From contig CAJOPE010000047.1 in the NCBI GenBank assembly GCA_905236815.1, positions 1 to 41,991 of the forward strand: a stretch of DNA of 41,991 nt, read 5' to 3'. The position numbers and the translations under genes were made by a program. Positions 22,799 to 31,787 of this stretch are shown piece after piece. The notes beneath the pieces were generated by a model. The model did no database searches, had not been told where the DNA came from, and saw nothing but the letters and a program-made list of their open reading frames with translations. Every line of letters begins with the position of its first letter. The first letter of the stretch is position 1. This DNA comes from an uncultured Prevotella sp. (GTDB lineage Bacteria; Bacteroidota; Bacteroidia; Bacteroidales; Bacteroidaceae).

Positions 22799-23980
22799 TT
22801 ATTTCTTCATATAAGGGTCGGTACCCAGAACAGTCTTTGCCAAGCGCTTTGCCTTGTCGCGGAGAGCATTCATATCGCTGCCTACTTCATCATAGCAAAC
22901 AACAACACCCATTCTTCTGCCTACATGTGCCTCAGGCTTTCCGAAAATACGAACTCTTGCATGATCCTCACTGCATACATCCATCAAATTGAAGTTGAGA
23001 GGCTCCTTAGTATCCTTGTCTGAAAGGATTACGGCAGAAGCTCCATTGTGCTCCAAGTGAATAGCAGGAATTGGTAAGCCCATAATGGTGCGGAAGTGAA
23101 GCTCAAACTCGCTGAGGTTGGTGCAATGACTCAAAGTAACCATACCAGTATCGTGTGGACGAGGACTCAACTCAGAGAAGATAACCTCACCTTTCTTGGT
23201 AAGGAAGAACTCAACACCCCAAAGACCATAGCCTGTAAGAGCTTTTGTAACCTCATCTGCCATGTGCTCAGCAGCCTTCAAGGCTTCATCAGAAATCTGA
23301 TAAGGCATCCAGCTCTCGCGATAGTCGCCACCCTTCTGAACATGTCCGATAGGAGGACAGAAAATAGTTGGTGCATTCTTCTGAGTAACAGTGAGAAGTG
23401 TGAACTCGCTTTCGAAATCAATGAATTCCTCGATGATAACTTCTTTCACATCACCACGAGCACCCTCCATAGCATCCTTGAAAGCCTGTTGGAGTTCATC
23501 GTCGTTGTGCACATAGCTCTGGCCATGGCCAGAAGAAGACATCAAAGGTTTTACAACACAAGGGAAACCAATCTCATCAGCAGCCTTCTTGAACTCCTCG
23601 AAAGTCTTTGCATAGAAGTATTTGGCTGTTCTTAACCCCAATTCTCTAGCAGCAAGATCTCGGATAGCACGACGGTTCATTGTGAAGTTTACTGCACGAG
23701 CAGAAGGAACAACTTGCACGCCCTGCTTCTCGAAGTCGAAAAGTTTCTCAGTGCGGATTGCCTCTATTTCAGGGACAATAATGTCTGGCTGATGTTTCTT
23801 GACGGCAGCTTCGAGTGCTTCACCGTCAAGCATTTCGAAAACTTCTCTTTCATCTGCAACCTGCATGGCTGGTGCGTCATTGTAATGATCGCAAGCAATG
23901 ACATACTGACCTGCTCTCTGTGCAGCGATGGTGAATTCCTTGCCCAGTTCTCCTGAGCCCAACAACATGATTTTTTTCAT
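22799..23980 (-). CDS. purT: Formate-dependent phosphoribosylglycinamide formyltransferase
   Basis: ATP-grasp enzyme that makes formyl-GAR from GAR, formate and ATP in purine synthesis, a folate-independent alternative to PurN. The 393 residues match the family. The N-terminus [20 protein letters not shown] is the preATP-grasp Rossmann motif. [52 protein letters not shown] (ATP binding), [38 protein letters not shown] and [11 protein letters not shown] (metal and ATP site) are all present, and the end [15 protein letters not shown] fits. It starts 4 nt after the small upstream gene. Placing purT inside a unit with a MATE pump and sugar genes is unusual but the spacing is tight. Confidence 0.96.
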   Translation of the reverse strand: MKKIMLLGSGELGKEFTIAAQRAGQYVIACDHYNDAPAMQVADEREVFEMLDGEALEAAVKKHQPDIIVPEIEAIRTEKLFDFEKQGVQVVPSARAVNFTMNRRAIRDLAARELGLRTAKYFYAKTFEEFKKAADEIGFPCVVKPLMSSSGHGQSYVHNDDELQQAFKDAMEGARGDVKEVIIEEFIDFESEFTLLTVTQKNAPTIFCPPIGHVQKGGDYRESWMPYQISDEALKAAEHMADEVTKALTGYGLWGVEFFLTKKGEVIFSELSPRPHDTGMVTLSHCTNLSEFELHFRTIMGLPIPAIHLEHNGASAVILSDKDTKEPLNFNLMDVCSEDHARVRIFGKPEAHVGRRMGVVVCYDEVGSDMNALRDKAKRLAKTVLGTDPYMKK

Positions 23981-23984
23981 TCTC

Positions 23985-24287
23985 TTATTTGTGATTTATT
24001 ACAGATCTCATCATTTGCCATTCAGGCGTAACAGATAATCTACGAAGCAGGAACTCAATTGCTGAGGCAATGTTTTCCGGGCTAGTATGATTTTCAAAGG
24101 CTAATTGGTCAATGCTTTTTCGTGTATGGCCATAAAGCCCATATACATCTGCCATAAACATTTCATCTTTGTAGTTCTGGAGGTGTAGCAGATGTTCTGT
24201 ATAGTTCTTCATCTTTTTACTTACGAGATTTTCATTCTTCCCGTAAGCAATCAGATAGTGTTCTAGTTCTTGAGATAGTACATCCAT
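23985..24287 (-). CDS. Hypothetical protein, 100 aa, HTH-like C-terminus
   Basis: The 100-residue acidic-to-neutral, all-helical protein has no membrane segment. The first half ([40 protein letters not shown]) is helical. The second half ([34 protein letters not shown] read in pieces) has the spacing of a sigma region 4-like helix-turn-helix: a first helix [11 protein letters not shown], then a turn, then [16 protein letters not shown]. The likeness is only by pattern. It lies 10 nt after the phosphoesterase gene and 4 nt before purT. A small regulator or a conserved unknown are equally possible. Confidence 0.65.
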   Translation of the reverse strand: MDVLSQELEHYLIAYGKNENLVSKKMKNYTEHLLHLQNYKDEMFMADVYGLYGHTRKSIDQLAFENHTSPENIASAIEFLLRRLSVTPEWQMMRSVINHK

Positions 24288-24297
24288 AGCATGTAAA

Positions 24298-24807
24298 TTA
24301 TAGTCTAGAATTGTTTTCTCCTAATGTAATAACTTCACAATCAGTGAATTTATTGCCTTCGATGGTGAGTCTTATTAGGGTTCTTTCTTTTTGCCATCCC
24401 ATAAGACCTGCCGCACCTGGATTTATATGGAGTAAATTCAAGGTTTTGTCGGGCATAACCTTCAGAATATGGGAGTGACCCGAAATGAATAGATTTGGAG
24501 GCGAGGCATATATTTTACGGGAGATGGAAGCATCATATCTTCCAGGATACCCTCCAATATGTTTGATTAATACATCGATATCTTCGCATTTGAAACGAAG
24601 TATTTCTCCATATCTTGCTCTTAGGTCATATCCGTCGCAATTTCCATAGACTGCCCTGAACTTTGGCTTCATTGCCTCAAACTTATCGGCTAGTTCAGAA
24701 GAGCCAATGTCTCCTGCATGCCATATCTCGTCGCAGTCCTCAAAATACTTTTCGTATTTCTTGTCCCAATAGCCATGGGTATCGGATATTATTCCTATCT
24801 TCTTCAT
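24298..24807 (-). CDS. YfcE/MJ0936-type metallophosphoesterase
   Basis: Calcineurin-like phosphodiesterase, 169 residues, cytoplasmic, binding two metal ions. The ordered motifs are present: ISDTHGYW (DxH), IWHAGDIGSSE (GDxx), VYGNCDGYD (GNCD), then FISGHSHI (GHxH) and HINPGAAG. The family acts on simple phosphodiesters in vitro; the natural substrate is unknown. It starts 5 nt after the kinase-like gene and is followed by the 100-aa gene after 10 nt, so it is in the middle of the nine-gene unit. Length and motifs are complete; nothing odd was seen. Confidence 0.92.
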   Translation of the reverse strand: MKKIGIISDTHGYWDKKYEKYFEDCDEIWHAGDIGSSELADKFEAMKPKFRAVYGNCDGYDLRARYGEILRFKCEDIDVLIKHIGGYPGRYDASISRKIYASPPNLFISGHSHILKVMPDKTLNLLHINPGAAGLMGWQKERTLIRLTIEGNKFTDCEVITLGENNSRL

Positions 24808-24812
24808 CTTTC

Positions 24813-25430
24813 TTATAAGTTGAATTTCTTTCGAATGAAATCAGCGATGAACTTTCCTGTTTCTTCAATTCCAAGCAGACTGCTGTTCACGCATAGATCG
24901 TAGCTTTCGCTATGGCCCCATTTCTTTCCAGTATAGTAGTTGTAATAGGAAGCTCTGGTTTCTTCGTGGTCGTGGATATACTTTCTTGCAGTTGCTCTGT
25001 CGATGTTGTGGCGCTTGCATACTTGCTGAATGCGCTGGTCAAGATTAGCTGTGATGAAGATGTTGATGACATTCTTCTTATCACGCAGAATATAATCGGC
25101 AGTTCTTCCCACAAATACACAATTTCCTTTATCGGCAGCCTTGCGAATGGCATCACTCTGGAATTTGTAGAGTCCTTCCTGTGAGAATTCATTGTTGTAG
25201 AAGTTGTTTTCTCCCATCAAAGGCACATGGATATGGAAAAGAGATTTGAGAAAACCTTTCTGCTCATCATTCTGCTCAAAGAACTTCTCGCTGAATCCGC
25301 TTTCCTTTGCAGCTAGGTTGAGAAGTTTTTTGTCATAGAATTCGCAGTTGAATTCCTCAGCTAGTTGTTTGGCGATAATGAGTCCACCAGAACCAATCTG
25401 TCGACCAACGTTTATAATGATGTTTTCCAT
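24813..25430 (-). CDS. Cytidylate kinase-like family protein
   Basis: P-loop kinase of 205 residues in the Cytidylate_kin2 group. The N-terminus IINVGRQIGSGGLIIAKQLA holds a variant phosphate-binding loop (GRQIGSGG, lacking the GK[ST] of standard Walker A). This is followed by CEFYDKKLLNLAAKESGFSE, NCVFVGRTADYILRDKKNVI and the lid-like region RHNIDRATARKYIHDHEETR, then YYTGKKWGHSESYDLCVNSS. These are the usual landmarks of the group. The true substrate is not established; the canonical cmk is expected elsewhere. It begins 4 nt after the MATE gene stop and ends 5 nt before the phosphoesterase gene. Confidence 0.88.
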   Translation of the reverse strand: MENIIINVGRQIGSGGLIIAKQLAEEFNCEFYDKKLLNLAAKESGFSEKFFEQNDEQKGFLKSLFHIHVPLMGENNFYNNEFSQEGLYKFQSDAIRKAADKGNCVFVGRTADYILRDKKNVINIFITANLDQRIQQVCKRHNIDRATARKYIHDHEETRASYYNYYTGKKWGHSESYDLCVNSSLLGIEETGKFIADFIRKKFNL

Positions 25431-25434
25431 ATTC

Positions 25435-26778
25435 TTAATTTTTAATTTTCTTCATATACTTTGCCATTACGATAAGTGCAATCAATGCTGCTAGGAAATC
25501 GCTTACAGGAAGTGCTGCCCAAACTCCGGTTATTTCAAAAAAGATAGGCAGGATAGCAAGAAGTGGGATTAATAGCAGTAATTGTCGTGACAATGACAGG
25601 AATATACTGATCTTGACTTTTCCAATGCACTGGAAGAAATTGGTAATAACCATCTGAAAACCGATGATAGGGAATACCAATAGGTTGAAGCGTATGGCTG
25701 TTATAGAGTGTTCAATGAGTGTCTTGTCTGTTGTGAACATTCTTGCAATGAGATCTGGAAAGAACATTGCAATGAGCCAGCCTGTAGTCATAATGCATGT
25801 TGCACCAATGATGGAGAGATTGAGTACTCTCATCACTCTATCTGTGTTTTGTGCGCCATAATTATAGCCGGCAATAGGCTGCATACCTTGGTTTAGTCCC
25901 ATACAGAACATCACGAATATCATACCAATGGAGTTGCTGATACCATAGGCACCAACCGCCATGTCACCTCCAAAATGTACTAACTGATTGTTGACGAAAA
26001 TCACCACAATACAGGCACATACATTCATAAGGAAAGGACTAATGCCTATACTGATAATGGTTTTTACCAGTTCTGATTTTAATTTATAGATACCTTTTTT
26101 TAGGTGGAGAATCTCCTGCTTGTTGGAGAAAAGTTTCATCTGCCAGCAGAGAGCTAGCATCTGGGATATGATGGTGGCAAAGGCTGCACCTTTAATTCCC
26201 CATTTCATCCACAGAATGAAAACCACATCCAGGAGAATGTTCATAATGACAGTGAAAATTGTCGCCATCATAGCATGACGAGGTTTGCTGGCTGCTCTTA
26301 GTACGGCATTCATACCAAAGTACATATGAGAGAATACGTTACCTGCAAGAATAATCACCATGAAATCCTTTGCGTAAGGGATAGTGGCATCACTTGCTCC
26401 AAAGAATCGGAGGATAGGGTCGAGGAATATCAGACAAATGATGGAGAAGGCTATACCGATGATGAGATTCAGGGTGATGGTGTTGCCAAGAATATTTTCG
26501 GCAGAGGCATAGTCCTTTTGACCAAGTCTGACAGAAATAGATGTGGAGGCACCTACACCGACTGCAGCGCCAAAGGCTCCAGCAAGGTTCATGAAAGGAA
26601 AGGTAACAGCAAGACCTGATATGGCATCAGGTCCAACAATCTGACCAATAAAGATGCGGTCGATGATGTTATAAAGCGAGGCCGCTGTCATCGCAATGAT
26701 GGCAGGAAGGGCATATTGCCATAAAAGTTTGCCAACTGGTTTTGTACCTAATTCAAGGGTTGCTTGTCTATTATCCAT
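25435..26778 (-). CDS. MATE-family efflux transporter
   Basis: Inner-membrane cation-coupled multidrug/organic-cation exporter of 447 residues with about 12 membrane helices in two halves. Family landmarks: LGTKPVGKLLWQYALPAIIA at the start, RIFIGQIVGPDAISGLAVTF, GVGASTSISVRLGQKDY, the A/G-rich helix IISQMLALCWQ, GMQPIAGYNYGAQ (second-half signature) and LLVFPIIGFQMVITNFFQCI. It is the first gene of the nine-gene minus unit with a -7 box (26807-26799) upstream. Substrate cannot be predicted. It is closest in look to the NorM/DinF-like MATE proteins that Bacteroidota carry in many copies. Confidence 0.94.
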   Translation of the reverse strand: MDNRQATLELGTKPVGKLLWQYALPAIIAMTAASLYNIIDRIFIGQIVGPDAISGLAVTFPFMNLAGAFGAAVGVGASTSISVRLGQKDYASAENILGNTITLNLIIGIAFSIICLIFLDPILRFFGASDATIPYAKDFMVIILAGNVFSHMYFGMNAVLRAASKPRHAMMATIFTVIMNILLDVVFILWMKWGIKGAAFATIISQMLALCWQMKLFSNKQEILHLKKGIYKLKSELVKTIISIGISPFLMNVCACIVVIFVNNQLVHFGGDMAVGAYGISNSIGMIFVMFCMGLNQGMQPIAGYNYGAQNTDRVMRVLNLSIIGATCIMTTGWLIAMFFPDLIARMFTTDKTLIEHSITAIRFNLLVFPIIGFQMVITNFFQCIGKVKISIFLSLSRQLLLLIPLLAILPIFFEITGVWAALPVSDFLAALIALIVMAKYMKKIKN

Positions 26779-26798
26779 TAAAGAATGCTTTTATGGGT

Positions 26799-26807
26799 GC
26801 AAAGTTA
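26799..26807 (-). promoter_or_regulatory. -7 box upstream of the MATE-led operon
   Basis: On the minus strand TAACTTTGC lies at 26807-26799, 21 nt before the MATE ATG. No TTG stands at the expected -33 spacing, so the promoter is partial by consensus. Confidence 0.6.
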
Positions 26808-26816
26808 CTAAAAAAT

Positions 26817-26848
26817 TTGGTAATTATACTTTTTAATACTACTTTTGC
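26817..26848 (+). promoter_or_regulatory. Promoter of the subtilase-xseA-xseB unit
   Basis: TTG at 26817-26819 and TACTTTTGC at 26840-26848 are 20 nt apart, and the ATG follows at 26874. It is divergent from the MATE promoter. Confidence 0.8.
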
Positions 26849-26873
26849 AAGTCATATACCTAATAAATAAGAA

Positions 26874-28277
26874 ATGAAGAAATATCTATTAATCTCCTTG
26901 ATGACACTTGTCGCCCTTTCTGTATTAGCAAGGCGTGCAGGAGGATTGGATAAAATTGAATATCCAGGGGGAAAGTGTTTCTTTTATCGACTATATCTAA
27001 CTGATAAGAACAACTCAAAATACTCTGTCGATCGACCAGAGGAATTCTTAACCAATCGTTCAATCGAGCGCAGAAAGAAGCAGAAGATAGAAGTAAACGA
27101 AACAGATCTACCTGTATCTGATAACTATATTAATCTGCTGAGAGAAAAGGGGTTTGAGGTAATCCGCAAGAGTAAATGGAATAACACGGTAGTGATTCGT
27201 GTGTCTTCCAATAGAGCTTTGAAGAAACTGGATGAGTTTTCTTTCGTCAAAGATAAGAAACTGGTTTTTGAATCACCTGACTCGATTGGTCAGAGAACTC
27301 GTTCGAATATTCGCAATAAGTTTAATCGTTGGGAATATCAAGAGAGCCAATATGGCGCTACTGCAAGTCAGATAGAATCATTGGATGGTATATCTCTTCA
27401 CGAAAGTGGTTACCGTGGAAAGGGAATGATGATAGCTGTGCTAGATGGTGGATTTATGAATGTGGATAAAATCCCTGCTCTTCATAACATTCGACTTGCG
27501 GGTTTAGAGGATTTTGTTGTTCCAAAGTCCAAGAATATGTTTAATGAGATGGATCATGGAACGATGGTTCTCTCGGCTATGGCTGTAAATCAGCCGAATT
27601 ATTATGTAGGTACTGCTCCTGAAGCTTCTTATATATTGATAAGGTGTGAGGATGAACGTTCTGAGTTTCCTGTTGAGGAGGATTATTGGGCTGAGGCTGT
27701 AGAATATGCTGATTCCTTAGGGGTTGATGTCATTAATAGTTCTCTGGGATATCATGAATTTGATGATCATGCCCTGAATCATACCTATTGTGAACAAGAT
27801 GGTGAGCAGGCTTTGATTTCGCATACCGCCTCAATGTTGGCTGCTAAGGGTGTTGTCCTTGTGAATAGTGCAGGCAATGATGGTATGGGAACATGGAAGA
27901 AAATCAATTTCCCTGCTGATGCTAAGGATATTCTCACGGTTGGTTCCGTCAATGATAAGGGTATAAATGCTCCTTTCAGTGCTCTTGGACCTACTGCCGA
28001 TGGCAGAATAAAGCCAGATGTGATGGCATATGGAAGTCCGGCATCTGTACTTACGGGTCGTGGCACTATCGTCAATGATATGGGAACTTCTTTCTCAGCT
28101 CCACTTGTTGCTGGTATGGTTGCATGTCTCTGGCAGGCACTTCCTAACAAGACTGCGGTTGAGATTATAGAATTGGTAAAGCAGTCGAGTAATAGATACG
28201 ATCAACCAGATAATGTTTATGGATATGGCGTTCCTGATTTCTGGAAGGCTTATCAAATGGGTAAAAAGCAAAAATAA
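26874..28277 (+). CDS. Secreted S8-family (subtilisin-like) serine protease
   Basis: The 467-residue exported protease has a signal peptide (about 1-19, ending SVLA), then a propeptide-like region (about 25-150) with FLTNRSIERRKKQKIEVNET, typical of Bacteroidota subtilases. The catalytic domain (about 170-450) has Asp in IAVLDGGF (about 191), His in MDHGTMVLSAM (about 228), the oxyanion Asn in VLVNSAGNDG, and the nucleophile Ser in GTSFSAPLVAGM (about 405). It ends soon after the domain (YGYGVPDFWKAYQMGKKQK). Many relatives carry a C-terminal type IX sorting domain after this point; here it is missing, so it should remain periplasmic or surface-anchored by other means. Its stop overlaps the xseA start (TAATG). 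Confidence 0.93.
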   Translation: MKKYLLISLMTLVALSVLARRAGGLDKIEYPGGKCFFYRLYLTDKNNSKYSVDRPEEFLTNRSIERRKKQKIEVNETDLPVSDNYINLLREKGFEVIRKSKWNNTVVIRVSSNRALKKLDEFSFVKDKKLVFESPDSIGQRTRSNIRNKFNRWEYQESQYGATASQIESLDGISLHESGYRGKGMMIAVLDGGFMNVDKIPALHNIRLAGLEDFVVPKSKNMFNEMDHGTMVLSAMAVNQPNYYVGTAPEASYILIRCEDERSEFPVEEDYWAEAVEYADSLGVDVINSSLGYHEFDDHALNHTYCEQDGEQALISHTASMLAAKGVVLVNSAGNDGMGTWKKINFPADAKDILTVGSVNDKGINAPFSALGPTADGRIKPDVMAYGSPASVLTGRGTIVNDMGTSFSAPLVAGMVACLWQALPNKTAVEIIELVKQSSNRYDQPDNVYGYGVPDFWKAYQMGKKQK

Positions 28278-29587
28278 TGGAAAACCTTTCTTCCAAGAAT
28301 ACTCTTTCTCTCTATGAACTGAACTGTATGGTGCGTGATGTTCTGGAGATGGCGATGCCTGATGCTTATTGGGTACATGCGGAGCTTTCTGAAGTCAGGG
28401 AGAATGGTGGACATTGCTATATGGAGCTCATCCAGAAGAGTGAGACTTCTAATACACCTATCGCCAAGGCATCGGCAAAGTGCTGGCGAAATCGTTGGAT
28501 GATGATCCGACCTTATTTCGAACGAATTACAGGCCAGCGTATCCATCCGGGTATGAAGGTATTGCTTCAGGTGCATCCTCAGTTTCATGAAAACTATGGC
28601 TTCTCATGGATAGTGGATGATATTGACCCAACTTATACTATGGGCGATATGGCACGAAAGCGCCAGGAAATAATCAACAAGCTGAAGGAGGAGGGGGTAT
28701 ATGATCTCCAGAAGGAGTTGGAATTACCAATGTTCTGTCAGCGTATTGCGGTCATTTCCAGTGCAAACGCTGCTGGATATGGTGATTTCTGTAATCAGTT
28801 GGAGAATAACGAATATGGACTGAAGTTCTATACCAAGTTGTTTCCTGCGATTATGCAGGGTGAACAAGTGGAACAAAGTGTAATTGCGGCACTGGATACC
28901 ATTAATCAGTGTTTAGATGATTTTGATGCAGTAGTGATAATAAGAGGTGGAGGTGCAACGAGTGATATGTCGGGTTTTGATACCTTGGCACTGGCAGAGA
29001 ACGTGGCAAATTTCCCTTTGCCAATTATTACGGGAATCGGACACGAACGGGATGAGAGTGTTTTGGATATGATTTCTCATACGCGTGTGAAGACACCTAC
29101 TGCTGCAGCTGCATTCCTCATTGATCATCTTTCGGAAGTTTATGTAAGAGTGGAGGATGCCCAGGAGGCTATCTTTCATTATGTGAAACGCCGATTGGAG
29201 ATGGAAAGGATGAAACTTGACAAGTTGTCGGAAAAGATTCCGGTGCTGTTCTCTGTGGTAAAAATGCGACAAGAGAACTTTCTGGATCGTCTGCAACATC
29301 AGATGACAAGTAGCATCATTAATAAACTGACAGATGAGCGACATCATTTGGAAAGAATACAGCAGAATCTCCCTTCTCTCGCAGAACGCTTTAGTATGAA
29401 GGAACAACATCGCTTGGAGATGCTGACTCAGCGATTAAAGGCGGTTGATCCTCAGAATGTTCTGAAACGAGGATATAGTATCACTCTGCATAATGGAAAG
29501 ACTGTTAGGAATATTGCCGACTTGAAAGTGGGTGATGTTATTGAGACAAGGGTTGAAAAAGGTAGCATAAAATCGGAGGTAAAATAA
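28277..29587 (+). CDS. xseA: Exodeoxyribonuclease VII large subunit
   Basis: Catalytic subunit of the single-strand-specific exonuclease VII, acting with several XseB subunits. The 436 residues match the family. The N-terminal OB-fold (about 5-105) has LYELNCMVRDVLEMAMPDAY, VHAELSEVRENGGHCYMELI and MKVLLQVHPQFHENYGFSW. The catalytic domain has LELPMFCQRIAVISSANAAG, DFDAVVIIRGGGATSDMSGF, and ITGIGHERDESVLDMISHTR followed by VKTPTAAAAFL. A coiled-coil region (about 285-400) and a short C-terminal domain (NVLKRGYSITLHNGKTVRN) complete it. It is translationally coupled to the subtilase gene (stop and start share bases), and xseB starts 14 nt downstream. Confidence 0.96.
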   Translation: MENLSSKNTLSLYELNCMVRDVLEMAMPDAYWVHAELSEVRENGGHCYMELIQKSETSNTPIAKASAKCWRNRWMMIRPYFERITGQRIHPGMKVLLQVHPQFHENYGFSWIVDDIDPTYTMGDMARKRQEIINKLKEEGVYDLQKELELPMFCQRIAVISSANAAGYGDFCNQLENNEYGLKFYTKLFPAIMQGEQVEQSVIAALDTINQCLDDFDAVVIIRGGGATSDMSGFDTLALAENVANFPLPIITGIGHERDESVLDMISHTRVKTPTAAAAFLIDHLSEVYVRVEDAQEAIFHYVKRRLEMERMKLDKLSEKIPVLFSVVKMRQENFLDRLQHQMTSSIINKLTDERHHLERIQQNLPSLAERFSMKEQHRLEMLTQRLKAVDPQNVLKRGYSITLHNGKTVRNIADLKVGDVIETRVEKGSIKSEVK

Positions 29588-29601
29588 ATAATTGTCATTA
29601 T

Positions 29602-29784
29602 ATGAAATATTCAGAAGCAGTCCGTCAGCTTGAAGAGATAGTAGAGAAGATGGAAAGTGATGAACTTGATGTTGACAGCTTGAGCCAACAATTGAAGACG
29701 GCTCAGGAACTTATCAAACTTTGCAAGGACAAATTGACAAAGACTGACAAGGAAATAAAAGAGTTGCTCGAAAGCAATAAATAA
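29602..29784 (+). CDS. xseB: Exodeoxyribonuclease VII small subunit
   Basis: The 60-residue two-helix protein binds the coiled-coil arms of XseA. MKYSEAVRQLEEIVEKMESD is the family signature (YEEALxxLEEIVxxLE), followed by ELDVDSLSQQLKTAQELIKL and a charged tail. The length is near the usual 60-80. It is 14 nt after xseA, so the subunits are produced together. There is no terminator of its own; ilvE follows after 100 bp with its own promoter. Confidence 0.94.
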   Translation: MKYSEAVRQLEEIVEKMESDELDVDSLSQQLKTAQELIKLCKDKLTKTDKEIKELLESNK

Positions 29785-29815
29785 TAACGTTTTTACGAAT
29801 TTTACAAGTGAAAAG

Positions 29816-29847
29816 TTGCAAAATATTATAATTATTAGTACTTTTGC
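29816..29847 (+). promoter_or_regulatory. ilvE promoter
   Basis: TTG at 29816-29818 and TACTTTTGC at 29839-29847 have 20-nt spacing and lie 37 nt before the ATG at 29885. No attenuator or T-box structure was seen in the leader. Confidence 0.82.
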
Positions 29848-29884
29848 AACGAATTAATATTTGAACATATAAAATATTTGTGTT

Positions 29885-30901
29885 ATGAAAGATCTAGATT
29901 GGGCTAATTTGTCGTTTGGTTATCGCCAGACAGATTACAATGTCCGCTGCTACTATCGTGACGGAAAATGGGGCGAAGTTGAGGTTTGCTCTGACGAATT
30001 TATTAATATGCACATGGCTGCCACCTGTTTGCACTATGGTCAGGAGGCTTTCGAGGGCTTGAAGGCTTATCGTTGTCCAGATGGTAAGGTGCGTATCTTC
30101 CGTGTTAAGGATAATGCAGAGCGTCTTCAGAGCACATGCGATGGTATCGTAATGCCAAAGGTTCCAACAGAGATGTTTGAGGAGATGGTTAAGAAAGTTG
30201 TTCGCTTAAATCAGGAGTGGATTCCTACTTATGAGAGCGGCGCAACTCTTTATATTCGACCTTTGCTTATCGGTATCAGTCCCCAGGTAGGTGTTCATCC
30301 AGCTAAGGAATATCTTTTCTTGATATTTGTTACTCCAGTAGGTCCTTATTTCAAGGGTGGCTTCCAGTGCAACAAGTATGCTATTGTTCGTGGTTACGAC
30401 CGTTCAGCTCCTTTAGGCACTGGTATCTATAAGGTTGGAGGTAACTATGCTGCTTCTTTGAGAGCTCATATGTTTGCTTCTTCTAAGGGATATGGCTCTG
30501 AGTTCTATCTTGATGCTAAGGAGAAAAAATATGTTGATGAGTGCGGTGCAGCCAACTTCTTTGGAATCAAGGAAGGCACTTATGTAACTCCTAAGAGTAC
30601 ATCTATTCTTCCTTCTATCACAAACAAGAGTTTGATGCAGATTGCTGAGGACCTTGGATTGAAGGTGGAGCGTCGTCAGATTCCTGTTGATGAATTGGAT
30701 AGCTTTGAAGAGGCTGGTGCTTGCGGTACAGCTGCCGTTATCTCTCCAATCTCAGAACTCGATGATCTGGATACAGGTAAGAAGTATAGTTTTGGCGATC
30801 AGCCAGGACCTTGGTCAACCAAACTTTATGAGACTCTTCGTGGTATTCAGTATGGTACTATCGAAGATAAGCATGGTTGGACAACAGTAGTTATCGACTA
30901 A
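29885..30901 (+). CDS. ilvE: Branched-chain-amino-acid aminotransferase
   Basis: PLP-dependent class IV transaminase that interconverts Leu/Ile/Val and their 2-oxo acids with glutamate. The 338 residues fit the long (type II) BCAT. Motifs: CLHYGQEAFEGLKAYRCPDG, LYIRPLLIGISPQVGVHPAK, and GTGIYKVGGNYAASLRAH with the PLP lysine at Lys183. The segment EFYLDAKEKKYVDECGAANF (the usual D.x.E.G.xNxF strand) and GACGTAAVISPISEL (phosphate-binding Gly-Thr-Ala) follow. It has its own promoter and ends with a strong terminator at 30926, so it is monocistronic. Confidence 0.95.
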   Translation: MKDLDWANLSFGYRQTDYNVRCYYRDGKWGEVEVCSDEFINMHMAATCLHYGQEAFEGLKAYRCPDGKVRIFRVKDNAERLQSTCDGIVMPKVPTEMFEEMVKKVVRLNQEWIPTYESGATLYIRPLLIGISPQVGVHPAKEYLFLIFVTPVGPYFKGGFQCNKYAIVRGYDRSAPLGTGIYKVGGNYAASLRAHMFASSKGYGSEFYLDAKEKKYVDECGAANFFGIKEGTYVTPKSTSILPSITNKSLMQIAEDLGLKVERRQIPVDELDSFEEAGACGTAAVISPISELDDLDTGKKYSFGDQPGPWSTKLYETLRGIQYGTIEDKHGWTTVVID

Positions 30902-30925
30902 ACTATAACCATTCGATATATAATT

Positions 30926-30962
30926 AAAAGCCTGCGAGGATTACTTCTTGCAGGCTTTTTTG
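30926..30962 (+). terminator. ilvE terminator
   Basis: AAAAGCCTGC (30926-30935) pairs with GCAGGCTTTT (30950-30959). The inner GAGGA/TTCTT can add five more pairs with wobble, leaving a 4-nt loop, and a TTTTTTG tract follows. The last bases of the T-tract double as the -33 box of trmB. Confidence 0.93.
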
Positions 30963-30991
30963 TTATTCTCGAAATTTCTTCTTAACTTTGC
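30960..30991 (+). promoter_or_regulatory. trmB promoter
   Basis: TTG at 30960-30962 (end of the terminator tract) and TAACTTTGC at 30983-30991 are 20 nt apart. The ATG follows at 31015. Confidence 0.78.
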
Positions 30992-31014
30992 AGTCTAAAT
31001 TTTGAAGATGTTAT

Positions 31015-31785
31015 ATGGGAAAAGGAAAGTTAGCAAAGTTTGCTGAGATGGAAACCTTCGAGAATGTTTTTCAATATCCATTCTCTGTGATTGATAATGT
31101 GCCTTTTGAGATGAAGGGACACTGGCGTGAGCAGTATTTTCATAATGACAATCCAATCGTTTTGGAATTGGGTTGTGGAAAAGGTGAATATACGGTTGAA
31201 CTTGCTAGTCTCTATCCTGATATGAACTTTATTGGTGTGGATATCAAGGGAGCTCGTATGTGGACTGGTGCCAAGAAAGCATTGGAGGAGGGACGCAAGA
31301 ATGTGGCTTTCCTTCGTACCAGCATTGAAATCATTGACCGTTTCTTTGATAAGGATGAAGTGCAGGAAATCTGGCTTACCTTCTCTGATCCTCAGATGAA
31401 GAATCCTCATAAGCGTCTGACAAGTACTTTCTTTATGAACCGTTATCGCCATTTTATGGAAGATGGTGGTATTGTTCATCTCAAGACTGACTCAAACTTC
31501 CTCTTCACTTATACTTCTTATATGGTTAAGGAGAATAACTTCCCTGTTCTTTTCCAGACAGAGGACCTTTATCATACTGAAGGCATTGATGACGAAACCC
31601 GCAAGATTCTCTCAATTCAAACCTATTATGAGAAAATGTGGATTGAACGTGGATTGAATATCAAGTATATGAAATTCCGACTCCCTCAGCAAGAAGAACT
31701 GAAAGAGCCGGAAATTGAGATTGAACTTGATGACTATCGCAGCTATCACCGTGCTAGTCGTAGTCCGAAGAAAACTGCAAAGTAA
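31015..31785 (+). CDS. trmB: tRNA (guanine-N7-)-methyltransferase
   Basis: SAM-dependent enzyme that makes m7G46 in tRNAs; 256 residues, cytoplasmic. [20 protein letters not shown] (motif I) and [20 protein letters not shown] bind [23 protein letters not shown] contains the TrmB signature (TFSDPW-K-like) with Gln in place of the more usual Trp, plus [22 protein letters not shown] is motif VI. The C-terminal tail (about 225-256) is charged and ends SRSPKKTAK, longer than E. coli but usual for the phylum. It is convergent with the GH115 gene, with two bases between stop codons and no separate terminator, so transcripts may run into each other. Confidence 0.94.
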   Translation: MGKGKLAKFAEMETFENVFQYPFSVIDNVPFEMKGHWREQYFHNDNPIVLELGCGKGEYTVELASLYPDMNFIGVDIKGARMWTGAKKALEEGRKNVAFLRTSIEIIDRFFDKDEVQEIWLTFSDPQMKNPHKRLTSTFFMNRYRHFMEDGGIVHLKTDSNFLFTYTSYMVKENNFPVLFQTEDLYHTEGIDDETRKILSIQTYYEKMWIERGLNIKYMKFRLPQQEELKEPEIEIELDDYRSYHRASRSPKKTAK

Positions 31786-31787
31786 TT

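Noticed and set aside
23096..23635. Plus-strand 179-codon open frame inside purT
   Set aside because: Antisense to the complete ATP-grasp sequence; a shadow frame.
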